64,000 bases of DNA from Pseudomonadota bacterium (GCA_021809435.1 JAKBAD010000003.1:124001-188000), one strand, 5' to 3'. Shown: positions 47,810 through 56,605, numbered from the stretch's first letter. The notes: a model not told the origin generated them from the sequence alone. Numbers and translations are program-made.

Positions 47810-48958
47810 TCAGCGTTCAGCCGGGTCTTCGTAAACCGGGAGGTGGATACGGAATTCGGTGCGGCCGGGGCGGGACTCGACGTCGATCAGCCCGCCATGG
47901 TCGGCCACGATCTTGGCGACCAGGGCGAGCCCAAGCCCCGAGCCCGTCGCCTTGGTCGAGACGAAGGGCTCGAACAGATGGCGGCGTATGTCTTCGGGGA
48001 TGCCGGGGCCATTGTCGCGCACGGCCACGAACAGCGGCAGGTTGGGGCGCGAGCGGCCGGCGGCGGCGGCCAGCCGCACGCCATGCTGGAAGCCGGTGAT
48101 GAGGTGGATCTCGCCATCCCCCAGCTCGGCGGCGCCAATCGCCTCGGCGGCGTTCTTGATCAGGTTCAACAGCACCTGGATGAGCTGATCGCGGTTGCCC
48201 TGCACATGCGGCAGCGAGGGGTCGTAGCTCTCGGTGAATTTCACCTTGGTGCCAAACCCGCTGCCCGCCAGCTTGCGCACATGCTCGAGCACGCGGTGGA
48301 TATTGACGCTCTGGCGCTCCAGCTTCTTCTCGCCAAACGTCTCCATGCGCTCGACCATGGCGCGGATGCGGTCGGCCTCCTCGCGAATCAGCACGGCCAG
48401 CTCGCGGTCGGCGGGGGGGGCACTCATTTCCAGCAGCTGGGCGGCGCCGCGTATGCCCGAGAGCGGGTTTTTCACCTCATGGGCCAAAATCGCCGCCATG
48501 CCGGTGAGGGAGCGCGCCGCGTTACGCGCCGACATTTGCTGATCGAGCGCGAGCGCGGTCGATTCATCATGCACCGTGAACGAGACATGGCCGGGGTAAT
48601 CGGGCATCGGCCCGGCCTGCACCGCGCAGCCCCGGCGCAGCAGGCGCGGCCCCTCGAACATCATGTTATGCTCGGCCACCGAAATGCCGGCGCGGCGCAC
48701 GCGCTCGAGGATGAGAAAGATCGGATGATCGGGCGAGAGCGTGTCGGCCAGCGGGGTGTTGAGCAGCATCGACCGCGAGGCGCCGAAAAATTCCTCGGCG
48801 GCGTAATTGAGCGCGGCGAACTGGTCCTGCTCGTCAACCACCACCACCGCGATCGGCAGGGTCTCGAGCAACTGGCCGGGTTCGAGGACAATGCCGGCCC
48901 GGGGCCGCGCGGGGGCGCGCCGGACCAGCCCGAAGGCTTTCTTGAGCCCGCTATTCAT
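47810..48958 (-). CDS. ntrB: Nitrogen-regulation kinase/phosphatase NtrB
   Basis: A 382-residue cytoplasmic kinase for NtrC, controlled by PII protein. It has an N-terminal PAS domain ([31 protein letters not shown]), the H-box with His160 ([24 protein letters not shown]), and the ATPase boxes ([50 protein letters not shown]). No membrane segment is seen. Its ATG shares one base with the dusB stop. Confidence 0.95.
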   Translation of the reverse strand: MNSGLKKAFGLVRRAPARPRAGIVLEPGQLLETLPIAVVVVDEQDQFAALNYAAEEFFGASRSMLLNTPLADTLSPDHPIFLILERVRRAGISVAEHNMMFEGPRLLRRGCAVQAGPMPDYPGHVSFTVHDESTALALDQQMSARNAARSLTGMAAILAHEVKNPLSGIRGAAQLLEMSAPPADRELAVLIREEADRIRAMVERMETFGEKKLERQSVNIHRVLEHVRKLAGSGFGTKVKFTESYDPSLPHVQGNRDQLIQVLLNLIKNAAEAIGAAELGDGEIHLITGFQHGVRLAAAAGRSRPNLPLFVAVRDNGPGIPEDIRRHLFEPFVSTKATGSGLGLALVAKIVADHGGLIDVESRPGRTEFRIHLPVYEDPAER

Positions 48959-50013
48959 CAGGCGGCGAGGGCCATGTCGTCCTGGCGGACGAAACCTTGC
49001 GCGATCAGCGGATCGAAGAATTCATCGATCAGCGCCTCGACCTCAGCGGCATTGTCCATCCGGTTCATTTGCGCGCGGAAGGCGGCCGAGCCGCGCAGCC
49101 CCTGGCTGTACCAGGCGATGTGTTTGCGCGCCAGCCGCACGCCCGGCCCCTCGCCAAAATAGGCCCGCACCTCGCGATAATGGCGCAGCAATATCTCTTT
49201 CTGCTCGGCCAGGCTGGGCGCGGCGCGGTGCGCCCCGGTGGTGAGATGTTCGATGACCTGGCGCAAAAACCACGGCCGCCCATAAGAGCCGCGCCCGATC
49301 ATCACCCCGTCGGCGCCCGAGCGGGCCAGCGCCTCGGCGGCCTTGGCCTCGGAGGTGATGTCGCCATTGACGATGACCGGCAGCTTGACGCTCTCCTTCA
49401 CCTCGCGCACGAAATCCCAGTTCGCCGTGCCTTCATAAAATTGCTGGCGCGTGCGGCCATGCACCGTGATCAGCGCGATGCCCGCCTCTTCGGCAATGCG
49501 CGCGAGCCTGGGGGCGTTGAGGCTGGTATGGTCCCAGCCCATGCGCATTTTCAGCGTCACCGGCACCTCCACCGCCTTGGCGGTGGCTTCCAAAATCGCC
49601 CCGGCGCGCAGCTCGTCCTTCATCAGGGCCGAGCCCGCCATTTGCCCAATGGCCACTTTCTTCACCGGGCAGCCAAAATTAATGTCGATCAGGTCGGCGC
49701 CCAACCCGACGGCGATTTTCGCGGCCTCGGCCATGGCGGCGGGTTCGCAGCCGGCGAGCTGCACGGCGTTGGGCCCGCCCGAGCCCACCACTTCGGCCAT
49801 TTGCAGCGTCTGGCGGTTTTCGCGCACCATCGCCCACGAGGCGATCATCTCCGAGACGACCAGCCCCGCGCCCATTTCCTTCACCAGCGCGCGGAACGGC
49901 AGGTCGGTGACGCCCGAGAGCGGTGCCAGGAACACCGGCTCGTTGATCGTCACGGCGCGCGGGCCGGCGCCGATTTGGATGGGCTTGATCAAGGGGGTGG
50001 GCGATGTGCTCAT
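48958..50013 (-). CDS. dusB: tRNA-dihydrouridine synthase (DusB/NifR3)
   Basis: FMN-dependent enzyme that reduces uridines in the tRNA D-loop. The 351-residue protein has VFLAPLSGVTDLPFRALVKEMGAGLVVSEM, DLIDINFGCPVKKVAIGQMAGSALM (catalytic Cys in NFGCP), TLKMRMGWDHTSLNAP, ALITVHGRTRQQFYEG, VIVNGDITS and GADGVMIGRGSYGRPWFLRQ. It heads the ntrBC operon, the nifR3-ntrBC arrangement widespread in alphaproteobacteria. It diverges from ispF. Confidence 0.95.
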   Translation of the reverse strand: MSTSPTPLIKPIQIGAGPRAVTINEPVFLAPLSGVTDLPFRALVKEMGAGLVVSEMIASWAMVRENRQTLQMAEVVGSGGPNAVQLAGCEPAAMAEAAKIAVGLGADLIDINFGCPVKKVAIGQMAGSALMKDELRAGAILEATAKAVEVPVTLKMRMGWDHTSLNAPRLARIAEEAGIALITVHGRTRQQFYEGTANWDFVREVKESVKLPVIVNGDITSEAKAAEALARSGADGVMIGRGSYGRPWFLRQVIEHLTTGAHRAAPSLAEQKEILLRHYREVRAYFGEGPGVRLARKHIAWYSQGLRGSAAFRAQMNRMDNAAEVEALIDEFFDPLIAQGFVRQDDMALAA

Positions 50014-50124
50014 GATTTGGGCAAAGTACAGCCCGCCCGGGCGCCATGCAATGCACTAAATAAAGACGGTTGACGCCGCGCGCGGCGGCAATACATCTCG
50101 GAGGGGCATAATCAGGAGCATAGA

Positions 50125-50610
50125 ATGACCCCGCGCATCGGTACCGGTTTCGACGTTCACGCCATGGCGGAAAACCGCGACATGATTATCTGCGGGGTCA
50201 AGATCCCGTTCGAGAAAGGCCTGGCTGGCCATTCGGATGCCGATGTCGGCATTCATGCGCTGTGCGACGCGATTTACGGCGCGCTCGCCGAGGGCGATAT
50301 CGGCCGGCATTTCCCCCCCTCCGAGGATAGCTGGAAAGATGCTGATTCCGCACGGTTTTTGGTGCACGCCGCCGGGCGCATCAAAGCCCGTGGCGGCAAG
50401 CTGGCCAATGCCGATATCACCATCATCTGCGAACGCCCCAAAATCGGCCCGCACGCGGCGGTCATGCAAGCCCGCCTGGCGGCACTGCTCGATGTGGCGC
50501 CGGGCAAAATCTCGGTGAAGGCGACCACCACCGAGACGTTAGGCTTCACCGGCCGGGGCGAAGGCATCGCCGCCCAGGCATCGGTGATCGTAATGGTTCC
50601 CGAAGAGTGA
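50125..50610 (+). CDS. ispF: 2-C-methyl-D-erythritol 2,4-cyclodiphosphate synthase, standalone
   Basis: Fifth step of the MEP isoprenoid pathway. The 161-residue protein is a complete IspF: metal ligands Asp10 and His12 in GTGFDVH, the GHSDADVGIHALCDAIYGALAEGDIGRHFP block, and the substrate loop KATTTETLGFTGRGEGIAAQASV. In most alphaproteobacteria the gene at this place, next to dusB, encodes an IspD-IspF fusion of about 380-400 residues. Here there is no IspD domain in frame and none in the 110 bases upstream, so ispD must be elsewhere. Confidence 0.94.
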   Translation: MTPRIGTGFDVHAMAENRDMIICGVKIPFEKGLAGHSDADVGIHALCDAIYGALAEGDIGRHFPPSEDSWKDADSARFLVHAAGRIKARGGKLANADITIICERPKIGPHAAVMQARLAALLDVAPGKISVKATTTETLGFTGRGEGIAAQASVIVMVPEE

Positions 50611-50729
50611 AAAATTCTGCACTGGCCGGTTAATGGCCACAAAATCCTGTGTATAAAATTACCGCTCCCATCTATTTCCGCATTGCTGCGCTGCGAAAAC
50701 CCCTCTGTCGTCATGGCGCGTGGCTCGGC

Positions 50730-50822
50730 TATAGAATGAGGCATAGGATGAGTTTCCTCTCCTATTTTCTTGGACGTTTCCTCCCTAAACTTGGCGGCGC
50801 GCATTCGCGCCGCCTTTTTTTT
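50730..50822 (+). ncRNA. Candidate small RNA with anti-Shine-Dalgarno motifs and own terminator
   Basis: A TATAGAAT -10-like element at 50730 is followed by about 80 bases that contain two pyrimidine stretches (TTTCCTCTCC at about 50753 and TTTCCTCCCT at about 50777) and then a textbook terminator. This plan, C/U-rich loops able to pair with ribosome binding sites followed by a strong hairpin, is known from trans-acting small RNAs of alphaproteobacteria. No good -35 box is evident and a short reading frame from 50737 cannot be excluded, so this is a candidate only. Confidence 0.4.
50793..50822 (+). terminator. Strong intrinsic terminator between ispF and ssrA
   Basis: A nine-base stem, GGCGGCGCG with CGCGCCGCC, a CATT loop and eight T residues. 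It lies about 180 bases after the ispF stop, unusually far for an ispF terminator, which suggests a separate short transcript. Confidence 0.92.
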
Positions 50823-50901
50823 GCGCAAAATTCAGGGGCGCGAAAAGCGCGGACCTTGGGATGCCGTTTGCGATAGGCCAAAGAGAAAATTTTTGCGGAA
50901 A

Positions 50902-51160
50902 GTGGGGGGCTTCTGTTGCCCGGTGCCCCCCGAACCGCGCTTAGCTGTTTTTAGGCAGCGACAGCGAATGCAACGTTGTTATCGTTCGCATTTAAAAAAT
51001 AGCCCGATGACGGCGGTACAATGCCGAGCAAAAGATGGGTCTTTACTACACGTGTCGAGCCTGTTTCGCCCCCATAAATGGTGGAGGCGCCGGGTACCGC
51101 CCCCGGGTCCACAATGCTTATTCCACGCACCGTTTATTGCCATAGCCGGCGAACCGGCAA
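50902..51160 (-). ncRNA. ssrA: Circularly permuted two-piece tmRNA
   Basis: Ribosome-rescue RNA, read on the minus strand. First comes the acceptor piece (about 51160-51079): a T-arm of CCGGG/CCCGG with loop GGCGGTA, then CGCCTCC and ACCA, ending at 51079. After five bases the coding piece begins at 51073 with GGGGGCG, which pairs with CGCCTCC over seven positions including a G-U at position 3, the alanine identity pair. The resume codon GCG is at 50989 and the tag reads ANDNNVAFAVAA, stop TAA at 50953-50951. A seven-base GGGGGGC/GCCCCCC stem closes the coding piece near 50904. Both outer ends are approximate. Confidence 0.93.
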
Positions 51161-51164
51161 CACT

Positions 51165-51193
51165 TATATAGACCGCGAAGCCCTGCGGTGAAA
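51165..51193 (-). promoter_or_regulatory. Probable ssrA promoter
   Basis: On the minus strand TTTCAC, 17 bases, then TATATA (51170-51165), which would start transcription near 51160, exactly where the acceptor piece begins. The -35 is a poor match, the -10 is good. Confidence 0.5.
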
Positions 51194-51194
51194 G

Positions 51195-51218
51195 GGGGCG
51201 CGTTGAAGGACGCGCCCC
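51195..51218 (+). promoter_or_regulatory. GC hairpin in the thyX leader
   Basis: A perfect eight-base stem, GGGGCGCG with CGCGCCCC, around an eight-base loop TTGAAGGA, ends 18 bases before the thyX start. There is no T-run, so it is not a terminator; the loop exposes an AAGGA. Any regulatory effect is a guess. Confidence 0.4.
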
Positions 51219-51236
51219 GTCGCGCTATGAGCAGCC

Positions 51237-52145
51237 ATGACCCTGACGCCAGAACAGACAACCGAGATCGAAGCCGCGCGCGGCCGCACCCACGCCACCC
51301 TGCGCCCCACCGTGCCCGCGCTCGAGGAAAAGCTTTTCACGGCCTTCCCCGTGCTCGACCATGGCTTCATCCGGGTGGTCGATTATATGGGCGATGACGG
51401 GGCCGTGGTGCAGGCAGCGCGGGTCTCTTATGGCCGGGGCACGCGTAAAGCACTCGAGGATGAGGGGCTGATCCGCTACCTCATGCGCCATTACCACTCC
51501 ACGCCCTTCGAGATGTGCGAGATCAAGTTCCATGTGAAACTGCCGATTTTCGTGGCTCGCCAGTGGATTCGCCACCGCACCGCCAATGTGAATGAATATT
51601 CGGCGCGCTATTCGGTGCTCGACAAGGATTATTACCTCCCCGCGCCCGAAAATCTGGCCAAACAGTCGGTGGTGAACAACCAAGGCCGCGGCGAGGTGCT
51701 CGATGCCAAAACGGCCGCGCGCGTGCTTGGCCTGCTGCAGGCCGATGCCGAGGCGACCTATGGCCATTATGAAGACATGCTGGGCGACGAAATCGGCCTG
51801 GCGCGTGAACTGGCGCGCATGAACCTGACGCTCAACACCTATACCCAATGGTACTGGAAGACCGATTTACATAATCTCTTCCATTTCCTGCGCTTGCGCG
51901 CCGACTCCCACGCGCAGTATGAAATCCGCGTTTACGCCGAGGAGATGCTGAAGCTGGTCGAGGCCTGGGTGCCGCTCTCCTGCAAGGCTTTCCGCGATTA
52001 CCGCCTGGGCGCGGTCACGCTCTCGGCGCGCATGCTTGAGGCCGTGAAGCGCATGCTGGCGGGCGAAACGGTCACGGCCGAGAGCGCCGGGCTCTCAAAG
52101 CGCGAATGGGCGGAATTCTCAGCCGCCCTGGGCCGTGAGGCCTGA
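51237..52145 (+). CDS. thyX: Flavin-dependent thymidylate synthase ThyX
   Basis: Makes dTMP from dUMP with FAD/NADPH and methylene-tetrahydrofolate. The 302-residue protein has the diagnostic signature [18 protein letters not shown], preceded by [29 protein letters not shown], and the dUMP/FAD segment [25 protein letters not shown]. No ThyA is present in the window. The gene is divergent from ssrA. The ribosome binding site is weak, with only GAG close to the ATG. Confidence 0.96.
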   Translation: MTLTPEQTTEIEAARGRTHATLRPTVPALEEKLFTAFPVLDHGFIRVVDYMGDDGAVVQAARVSYGRGTRKALEDEGLIRYLMRHYHSTPFEMCEIKFHVKLPIFVARQWIRHRTANVNEYSARYSVLDKDYYLPAPENLAKQSVVNNQGRGEVLDAKTAARVLGLLQADAEATYGHYEDMLGDEIGLARELARMNLTLNTYTQWYWKTDLHNLFHFLRLRADSHAQYEIRVYAEEMLKLVEAWVPLSCKAFRDYRLGAVTLSARMLEAVKRMLAGETVTAESAGLSKREWAEFSAALGREA

Positions 52146-52150
52146 TACGA

Positions 52151-52174
52151 AAAACGGCCCTCACGGGCCGTTTT
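52151..52174. terminator. Bidirectional terminator after thyX
   Basis: AAAACGGCCC pairs with GGGCCGTTTT around a TCAC loop, between thyX and the convergent ACT-domain gene. Confidence 0.9.
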
Positions 52175-52176
52175 GT

Positions 52177-52716
52177 TTACACAGGTTCGGGAGTTTTTAT
52201 ATCGACCATCAGCTCATGGGCCAGGCGCTCAAGCGCCGCGCGCACGGTGGGCTCGGGCACATCGGCCGGCAGGCTCAGGCTCAGCTGGGCCTTGAACAGC
52301 GTTTCGCCGGTGAAGGGCGCGCTCTCCAGGGCCGAGGAGAAATCCTCGATATTGACGCCCAGCCGGGTCAGGGTCTGGGTTACGTCGCGCACAATGCCCG
52401 GCCGGTCATGGGCGACCAGCTCCAGGCGCAGCGGCGTGCCGGCGGGCGCTGCCGTCTCCTGGCCCGAGGCGATGGTGATACGCAGCCCCTCTTGTTCAAG
52501 CTGCGCCAGCGAGGTGATGAGCCCGGCCCGCGCGGGGGCCGAAACCTGCACCAGCACCACCCCCGCGAACGCCCCGGCCAGATTGGCCAGCCGGCTTTCC
52601 AGCCAGTTGCCGCCATGGCGGGCCACGGCTTCGGCAATTAAATTCACCAATCCTGGCCGGTCAGGCCCGACAAAGGTGAGAACCAGCGAGTCGGTGGCGC
52701 GGAGGGGTGAGGTCAT
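52177..52716 (-). CDS. Tandem ACT-domain protein, GcvR-like
   Basis: A 179-residue protein made of two ACT domains (LVLTFVGPDRPGLVNLIAEAVARHGGNWLESRLANLAG and LELVAHDRPGIVRDVTQTLTRLGVNIEDFSS). This is the layout of GcvR, the glycine-cleavage repressor accessory protein, and of related amino-acid-sensing proteins. No gcv gene is adjacent, so the ligand and partner are unknown. It lies eight bases downstream of the Bax-inhibitor-1 gene on the same strand. Confidence 0.85.
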   Translation of the reverse strand: MTSPLRATDSLVLTFVGPDRPGLVNLIAEAVARHGGNWLESRLANLAGAFAGVVLVQVSAPARAGLITSLAQLEQEGLRITIASGQETAAPAGTPLRLELVAHDRPGIVRDVTQTLTRLGVNIEDFSSALESAPFTGETLFKAQLSLSLPADVPEPTVRAALERLAHELMVDIKTPEPV

Positions 52717-52724
52717 TGCTGTCC

Positions 52725-53507
52725 TCAGCGATTGTTGCGCTGGCCGAAGAGCTGCAGCAGGAACATGAACAGGTTGATGAAGTTCAGATACATCTGCAGC
52801 GCATCGTACACCGCGCGCTTGGCGGCCAGCGCCGGCCCGAAGCTGGCGCCGAATTGCAGATAATCGGCCTTGATGCGCTGGCTGTCATAGGCCGTGAGAC
52901 CAACGAAGATGAACACGCCGAGCACGCTGATGGCGAACTGCACCGCGCTGGAATGGAGGAAGAAATTCACCAGCGAGGCCAGAACGAGCCCAATCAACCC
53001 CATGAAGAAGAAGCTGCCGAGCGAGGTCAGGTCGCGCCGGGTGGTGTAGCCATAAAGCGCGGTGCCCGCGAAGGTGCCGGCGCTGATGAAGAACACCTGG
53101 GTGATCGAGGTTTGGGTATAGACCATGAAAATGGTGCTCAGGCTGGCACCCATGGCCCCGCAAAAGGCCCAAAACAGCGCTTGGGCGGTGGTGGTGGAGA
53201 GACGGTTGACCCCGAAACTGAGCACCAGCACAAAGCCCAGCGGCGCGAAAATGGCCAGATAGGTGAGGATGGTTGGCACCTGTACGAGCTGGCCATAGGC
53301 GTTCTGCTCGGAGGTGTAGAACAGATCATTGAGCGCCGGCACCGCGAAAATCGCGTAGGCGATAATGCCGGTGAGCACCAACCCCGAGGCCATCCAGTTA
53401 TAAACGCGCAGCATATAAGCCCGCAGCCCCTGGTCGAGCGAAGCCGCCCCGAAGCCGGCATACCCTTCCGACAATGGGCGGTAGGACTGATTCGAATTGA
53501 GTGCCAT
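52725..53507 (-). CDS. Bax inhibitor-1/YccA family membrane protein
   Basis: A 260-residue inner-membrane protein with seven hydrophobic segments. The ATG at 53507 gives the family-typical start MALNSNQSYRPLSEGYAGFGAASLDQGLRAYMLRVYNWMASGLVLTG. Other signatures are LSTIFMVYTQTSITQVFFISAGTFAGTALYGYTTRRDLTSLGSFFFMGLIGLVLASLVNFF and FVGLTAYDSQRIKADY with the conserved Asp pair region. Relatives modulate membrane proteases or act as pH-gated calcium leaks; the role here is not determinable. Confidence 0.93.
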   Translation of the reverse strand: MALNSNQSYRPLSEGYAGFGAASLDQGLRAYMLRVYNWMASGLVLTGIIAYAIFAVPALNDLFYTSEQNAYGQLVQVPTILTYLAIFAPLGFVLVLSFGVNRLSTTTAQALFWAFCGAMGASLSTIFMVYTQTSITQVFFISAGTFAGTALYGYTTRRDLTSLGSFFFMGLIGLVLASLVNFFLHSSAVQFAISVLGVFIFVGLTAYDSQRIKADYLQFGASFGPALAAKRAVYDALQMYLNFINLFMFLLQLFGQRNNR

Positions 53508-53630
53508 GAGGCAAGTAACTCCGTCTAGCTTGGCCGAAACCCGGCCATCGCGTGCGATCTTTCGCGGTTTCACAGGGCATTTCAAGTGAATTGGCCGTGA
53601 GATTCAGTGCCGCGCGGTGGGCTGTTGGCC

Positions 53631-53664
53631 AAAAAACACGGCCCGGACTGGGCAAGTCCGGGCC
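53631..53664 (-). terminator. Terminator of rne
   Basis: On the minus strand a perfect ten-base stem GGCCCGGACT/AGTCCGGGCC is followed by GTGTTTTTT. It lies just beyond the rne stop. Confidence 0.9.
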
Positions 53665-53692
53665 GCGAAACTTACTGGTCACAAAGATGTGA

Positions 53693-56605
53693 TCAGCGGC
53701 GCCACCAGCCGGTCTTTTTGGTGTTGGGCGCGGCGTCCTGGCCGCCAATCACAATCGGTTTCACCGCCGGTTCGGGCTTGGCGGCCGGCTCCGGCGCGCT
53801 GGCCTCGGGCAGGGGAGGCTGAGTGGCCTCGGGCGCGGGTTCAGCTTGGGCAAAAGCCGGCGCCTCGGCAACCGGGGAAATGGGCGCCACCGGCGCGGGC
53901 TCGGGTTCGGCCGCCAGGGGCGGGGGCTCGGCAACGGCCGGTTCGGGCGCCGGGGCGGCGCTGCGCGCGGCCCGCCGGCGGGCGCGGGTTTCGGCTTCGC
54001 GCTGCTCCGCCACCTCAAAAATATCGGCGATGTCGGTGAACAGCGGCACCTCGGCGGCGGCCGGGGCTTCAGCCTCGGCCTCGCCTTCACCGGCGGTCCG
54101 GCGGCGGCGGCCGCCGCGCGTGCGGCGGCGCTTGGGCGCGGCTTCGGCGGGTTCGGCCGGCGCTTCGGCCAGTGTCAACTCGGCGGGCTCTTCTGGCAGG
54201 GCGGGCTCGGGCTCATCGGCCGGGGCGCCCAGTGCGGCTTCCAGCACCAAATCGATCTCGGAAGGCTGGTCCTCGGCCGCCACGGGCATGGCGGGCGCTG
54301 CCTCGGTCTCGGGCTCGGCTTCGGTGCCTTCCGGTGTCTCACCGTTGCGCTCGTCGCGGCGCTTGCCGCGGCGGCGGCGGCGGCGCTTGCCGCGCTCGGC
54401 CTTGTCCTCGCCATTGGCCTCGGTGGCGCTGTCTTCCGTCTCGCCCTCGGTCTCGGGCAGGTCTGCGGCCTCGTCCTCGTCAAAATTCTCAACCACGGGG
54501 GCGGCGAGTTGGCGCTCGGGCCGCACGGGTTGAGGCATGGGCTGCACGGTTTGGGCGCGCAGCCGCTCAATGCGGAAATTCGTACCCGTCATGCCGGCGT
54601 CGGGCACAAAAATCACACGCATCGCATAGCGCGCCTCGATCACCGAGAGCCGCTCGCGCTTGTGATTGAACAAATAGAAGGCGATCTCGGGCGGCAGGGT
54701 CACCGAGATTTCAGCGGCGCGGAATTTCGCCCCCTCATCCTCGATGGCGCGCAGAATATGCAAGGCCGCGCTTTCGGGGCTGCGGATATGGCCCATGCCG
54801 CCGCAATGCGGGCAGGTGATCAGCGAGGCCTCGGTGAGCGAGGGGCGCAGCCGCTGGCGCGACATTTCCATCAGCCCGAAATGCGAGATGCTGCCAACCT
54901 GAATGCGCGCGCGGTCGTTCTTCAGCGCCTCTTTCAGCCGCCGCTCAACCGCCTGGTTGTTCTTGCGGCTTTCCATGTCGATGAAGTCGATCACGATCAG
55001 CCCGGCCAGGTCGCGCATGCGCAGCTGCTTGGCCACTTCCTCGGCGGCTTCGAGGTTGGTGCGCAGCGCCGTGTCCTCGATGCTGCGCTCGCGCGTCGAG
55101 CGGCCGGAATTGACGTCGATGGCGACCAGCGCCTCGGTCTGGTTGATGACGATATAGCCGCCCGAGCGCAGCTGCACCACCGGGCTTAGCATGGCGTCGA
55201 GTTGCGCCTCGACCTGATAGCGCGAGAAGAGCGGCTGGCCCTCGCCCCATCCCTGCACCTTGCGGGCGTGGCTGGGCATGAGCATGCGCATGAAATCATG
55301 CGCGGCCTTGAAGCCCTCCTGGCCATCGACCAGGATTTCCTCGATATCGCGGGTATAGACATCGCGGATCGCGCGCTTGATCAGGCTGGCTTCTTCATAA
55401 ATCAGCGCCGGAGCGGTCGAATCCATGGTGCGGTCGCGAATATCGTCCCACAGCCGGAGCAGATATTCGCAATCGCGCTTGATCTCGGGTTTGGGCCGGT
55501 TGGCGCCCGCCGTGCGCACGATTAGCCCCATGCCCTGGGGCACGTCGAGTTCGGCCATGGCCTCTTTCAGGCGGCGGCGGTCGGCTTGCGAGGTGATCTT
55601 GCGCGAAACCCCGCCCCCGGTGGGCGAGTTGGGCATGAGCACCGAGAAACGCCCGGCCAGCGACAGATAAGTGGTGAGCGCCGCGCCTTTGTTGCCGCGC
55701 TCCTCCTTCACCACCTGCACCAGCATGATCTGGCGGCGGTGAATCACGTCCTGGATCTTGTAATTACGCAGGAAACGCTGGCGCAGGCGGCGCTCGCGGG
55801 CTTCCGCGGCGTCATCGCCATCGCCGCCAATCTGTTCGGGCGCGGGCGGCTCGGCGTCGAATTCACCGCCCAGCGTCTCCACGGCCTCGGGGCTCTCCCC
55901 CGCCGCCTCGGCGGCCATTTCCCCGCCGGCCTCCTCAGCCGCGCGTTCGGCGGGCATCGCCTCGGCCTCTCGGGCATCGGCCGGGGCTTCGGGGTCGGGG
56001 GCGAAATCGGTCTCGCCCTCGAGCGCGGGGGCGGCTTCGGCGAGCGCCTCGGCGATGCCGGTCTCGGCGGGGGCGGTCAGCGGCTCGTCATCGCCCGGGG
56101 GCGGCGCCGAGATGATGGCGATGGGGCGGACGGCCAGGGCCTGGGCGGCGGGCTCGGCGCCGTCATCGGGCGATGACGAGCCGTTCGCCTCGGCCTCGGG
56201 GGGCAGATCGTCCTCGGTCGGCTCTTGCGTCTTGGCCTCGGCCTTGCGGGCGCGGGCGGCCTCGCGCGCGCTGCGCGCGGCATCCGCCGCCTCTTCCTCG
56301 CGCCGTGCCTCTTCCTCGGCCTCGGCCTGCAGGGCAATCAGCTTCTCGCGGTCGGCGACCGGAATCTGGTAATAATCGGGGTGGATTTCGCCAAACGCCA
56401 GGAAGCCGTGGCGGTTGCCGCCATACTCCACAAACGCCGCCTGCAGGCTGGGTTCTACGCGGATAACCTTGGCGAGATAGATATTGCCCTTGATTTGCTT
56501 GCGGCTGACGGTCTCGACGTCAAAATCTTCCAGGCGGTTACCATCCAGCACGACCACGCGGGTTTCTTCCGCGTGGCTGGCGTCGATCAACATTTTTTTG
56601 GTCAT
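53693..56605 (-). CDS. rne: Ribonuclease E
   Basis: Main mRNA-decay and rRNA-processing endonuclease, 970 residues. An S1 domain at the start (KGNIYLAKVIRVEPSLQAAFVEYGGNRHGFLAFGEIHPDYY) is interrupted from about residue 95 to 275 by a very acidic Ala/Glu/Pro-rich insert, then resumes (MLVQVVKEERGNKGAALTTYLSLAGRF). The catalytic core has Asp497 (VAIDVNSGRSTRERS) and the VIDFIDMESRKNN segment, and the zinc link Cys598-x-x-Cys601 in TCPHCGGMGH. The C-terminal 300 residues are a disordered scaffold with Arg patches (GKRRRRRRGKRRDE) and Ala/Glu/Pro repeats, the likely degradosome platform. Confidence 0.95.
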   Translation of the reverse strand: MTKKMLIDASHAEETRVVVLDGNRLEDFDVETVSRKQIKGNIYLAKVIRVEPSLQAAFVEYGGNRHGFLAFGEIHPDYYQIPVADREKLIALQAEAEEEARREEEAADAARSAREAARARKAEAKTQEPTEDDLPPEAEANGSSSPDDGAEPAAQALAVRPIAIISAPPPGDDEPLTAPAETGIAEALAEAAPALEGETDFAPDPEAPADAREAEAMPAERAAEEAGGEMAAEAAGESPEAVETLGGEFDAEPPAPEQIGGDGDDAAEARERRLRQRFLRNYKIQDVIHRRQIMLVQVVKEERGNKGAALTTYLSLAGRFSVLMPNSPTGGGVSRKITSQADRRRLKEAMAELDVPQGMGLIVRTAGANRPKPEIKRDCEYLLRLWDDIRDRTMDSTAPALIYEEASLIKRAIRDVYTRDIEEILVDGQEGFKAAHDFMRMLMPSHARKVQGWGEGQPLFSRYQVEAQLDAMLSPVVQLRSGGYIVINQTEALVAIDVNSGRSTRERSIEDTALRTNLEAAEEVAKQLRMRDLAGLIVIDFIDMESRKNNQAVERRLKEALKNDRARIQVGSISHFGLMEMSRQRLRPSLTEASLITCPHCGGMGHIRSPESAALHILRAIEDEGAKFRAAEISVTLPPEIAFYLFNHKRERLSVIEARYAMRVIFVPDAGMTGTNFRIERLRAQTVQPMPQPVRPERQLAAPVVENFDEDEAADLPETEGETEDSATEANGEDKAERGKRRRRRRGKRRDERNGETPEGTEAEPETEAAPAMPVAAEDQPSEIDLVLEAALGAPADEPEPALPEEPAELTLAEAPAEPAEAAPKRRRTRGGRRRRTAGEGEAEAEAPAAAEVPLFTDIADIFEVAEQREAETRARRRAARSAAPAPEPAVAEPPPLAAEPEPAPVAPISPVAEAPAFAQAEPAPEATQPPLPEASAPEPAAKPEPAVKPIVIGGQDAAPNTKKTGWWRR

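Noticed and set aside
50737-50876. A 46-codon frame running through the terminator after ispF
   Set aside because: It would have to read through a strong terminator hairpin and its C-terminus is Arg-rich noise; a small RNA explains the region better.
50770-51171. A long open frame on the plus strand upstream of thyX
   Set aside because: It runs antisense across the permuted tmRNA gene, has no ribosome binding site and no recognisable motif.
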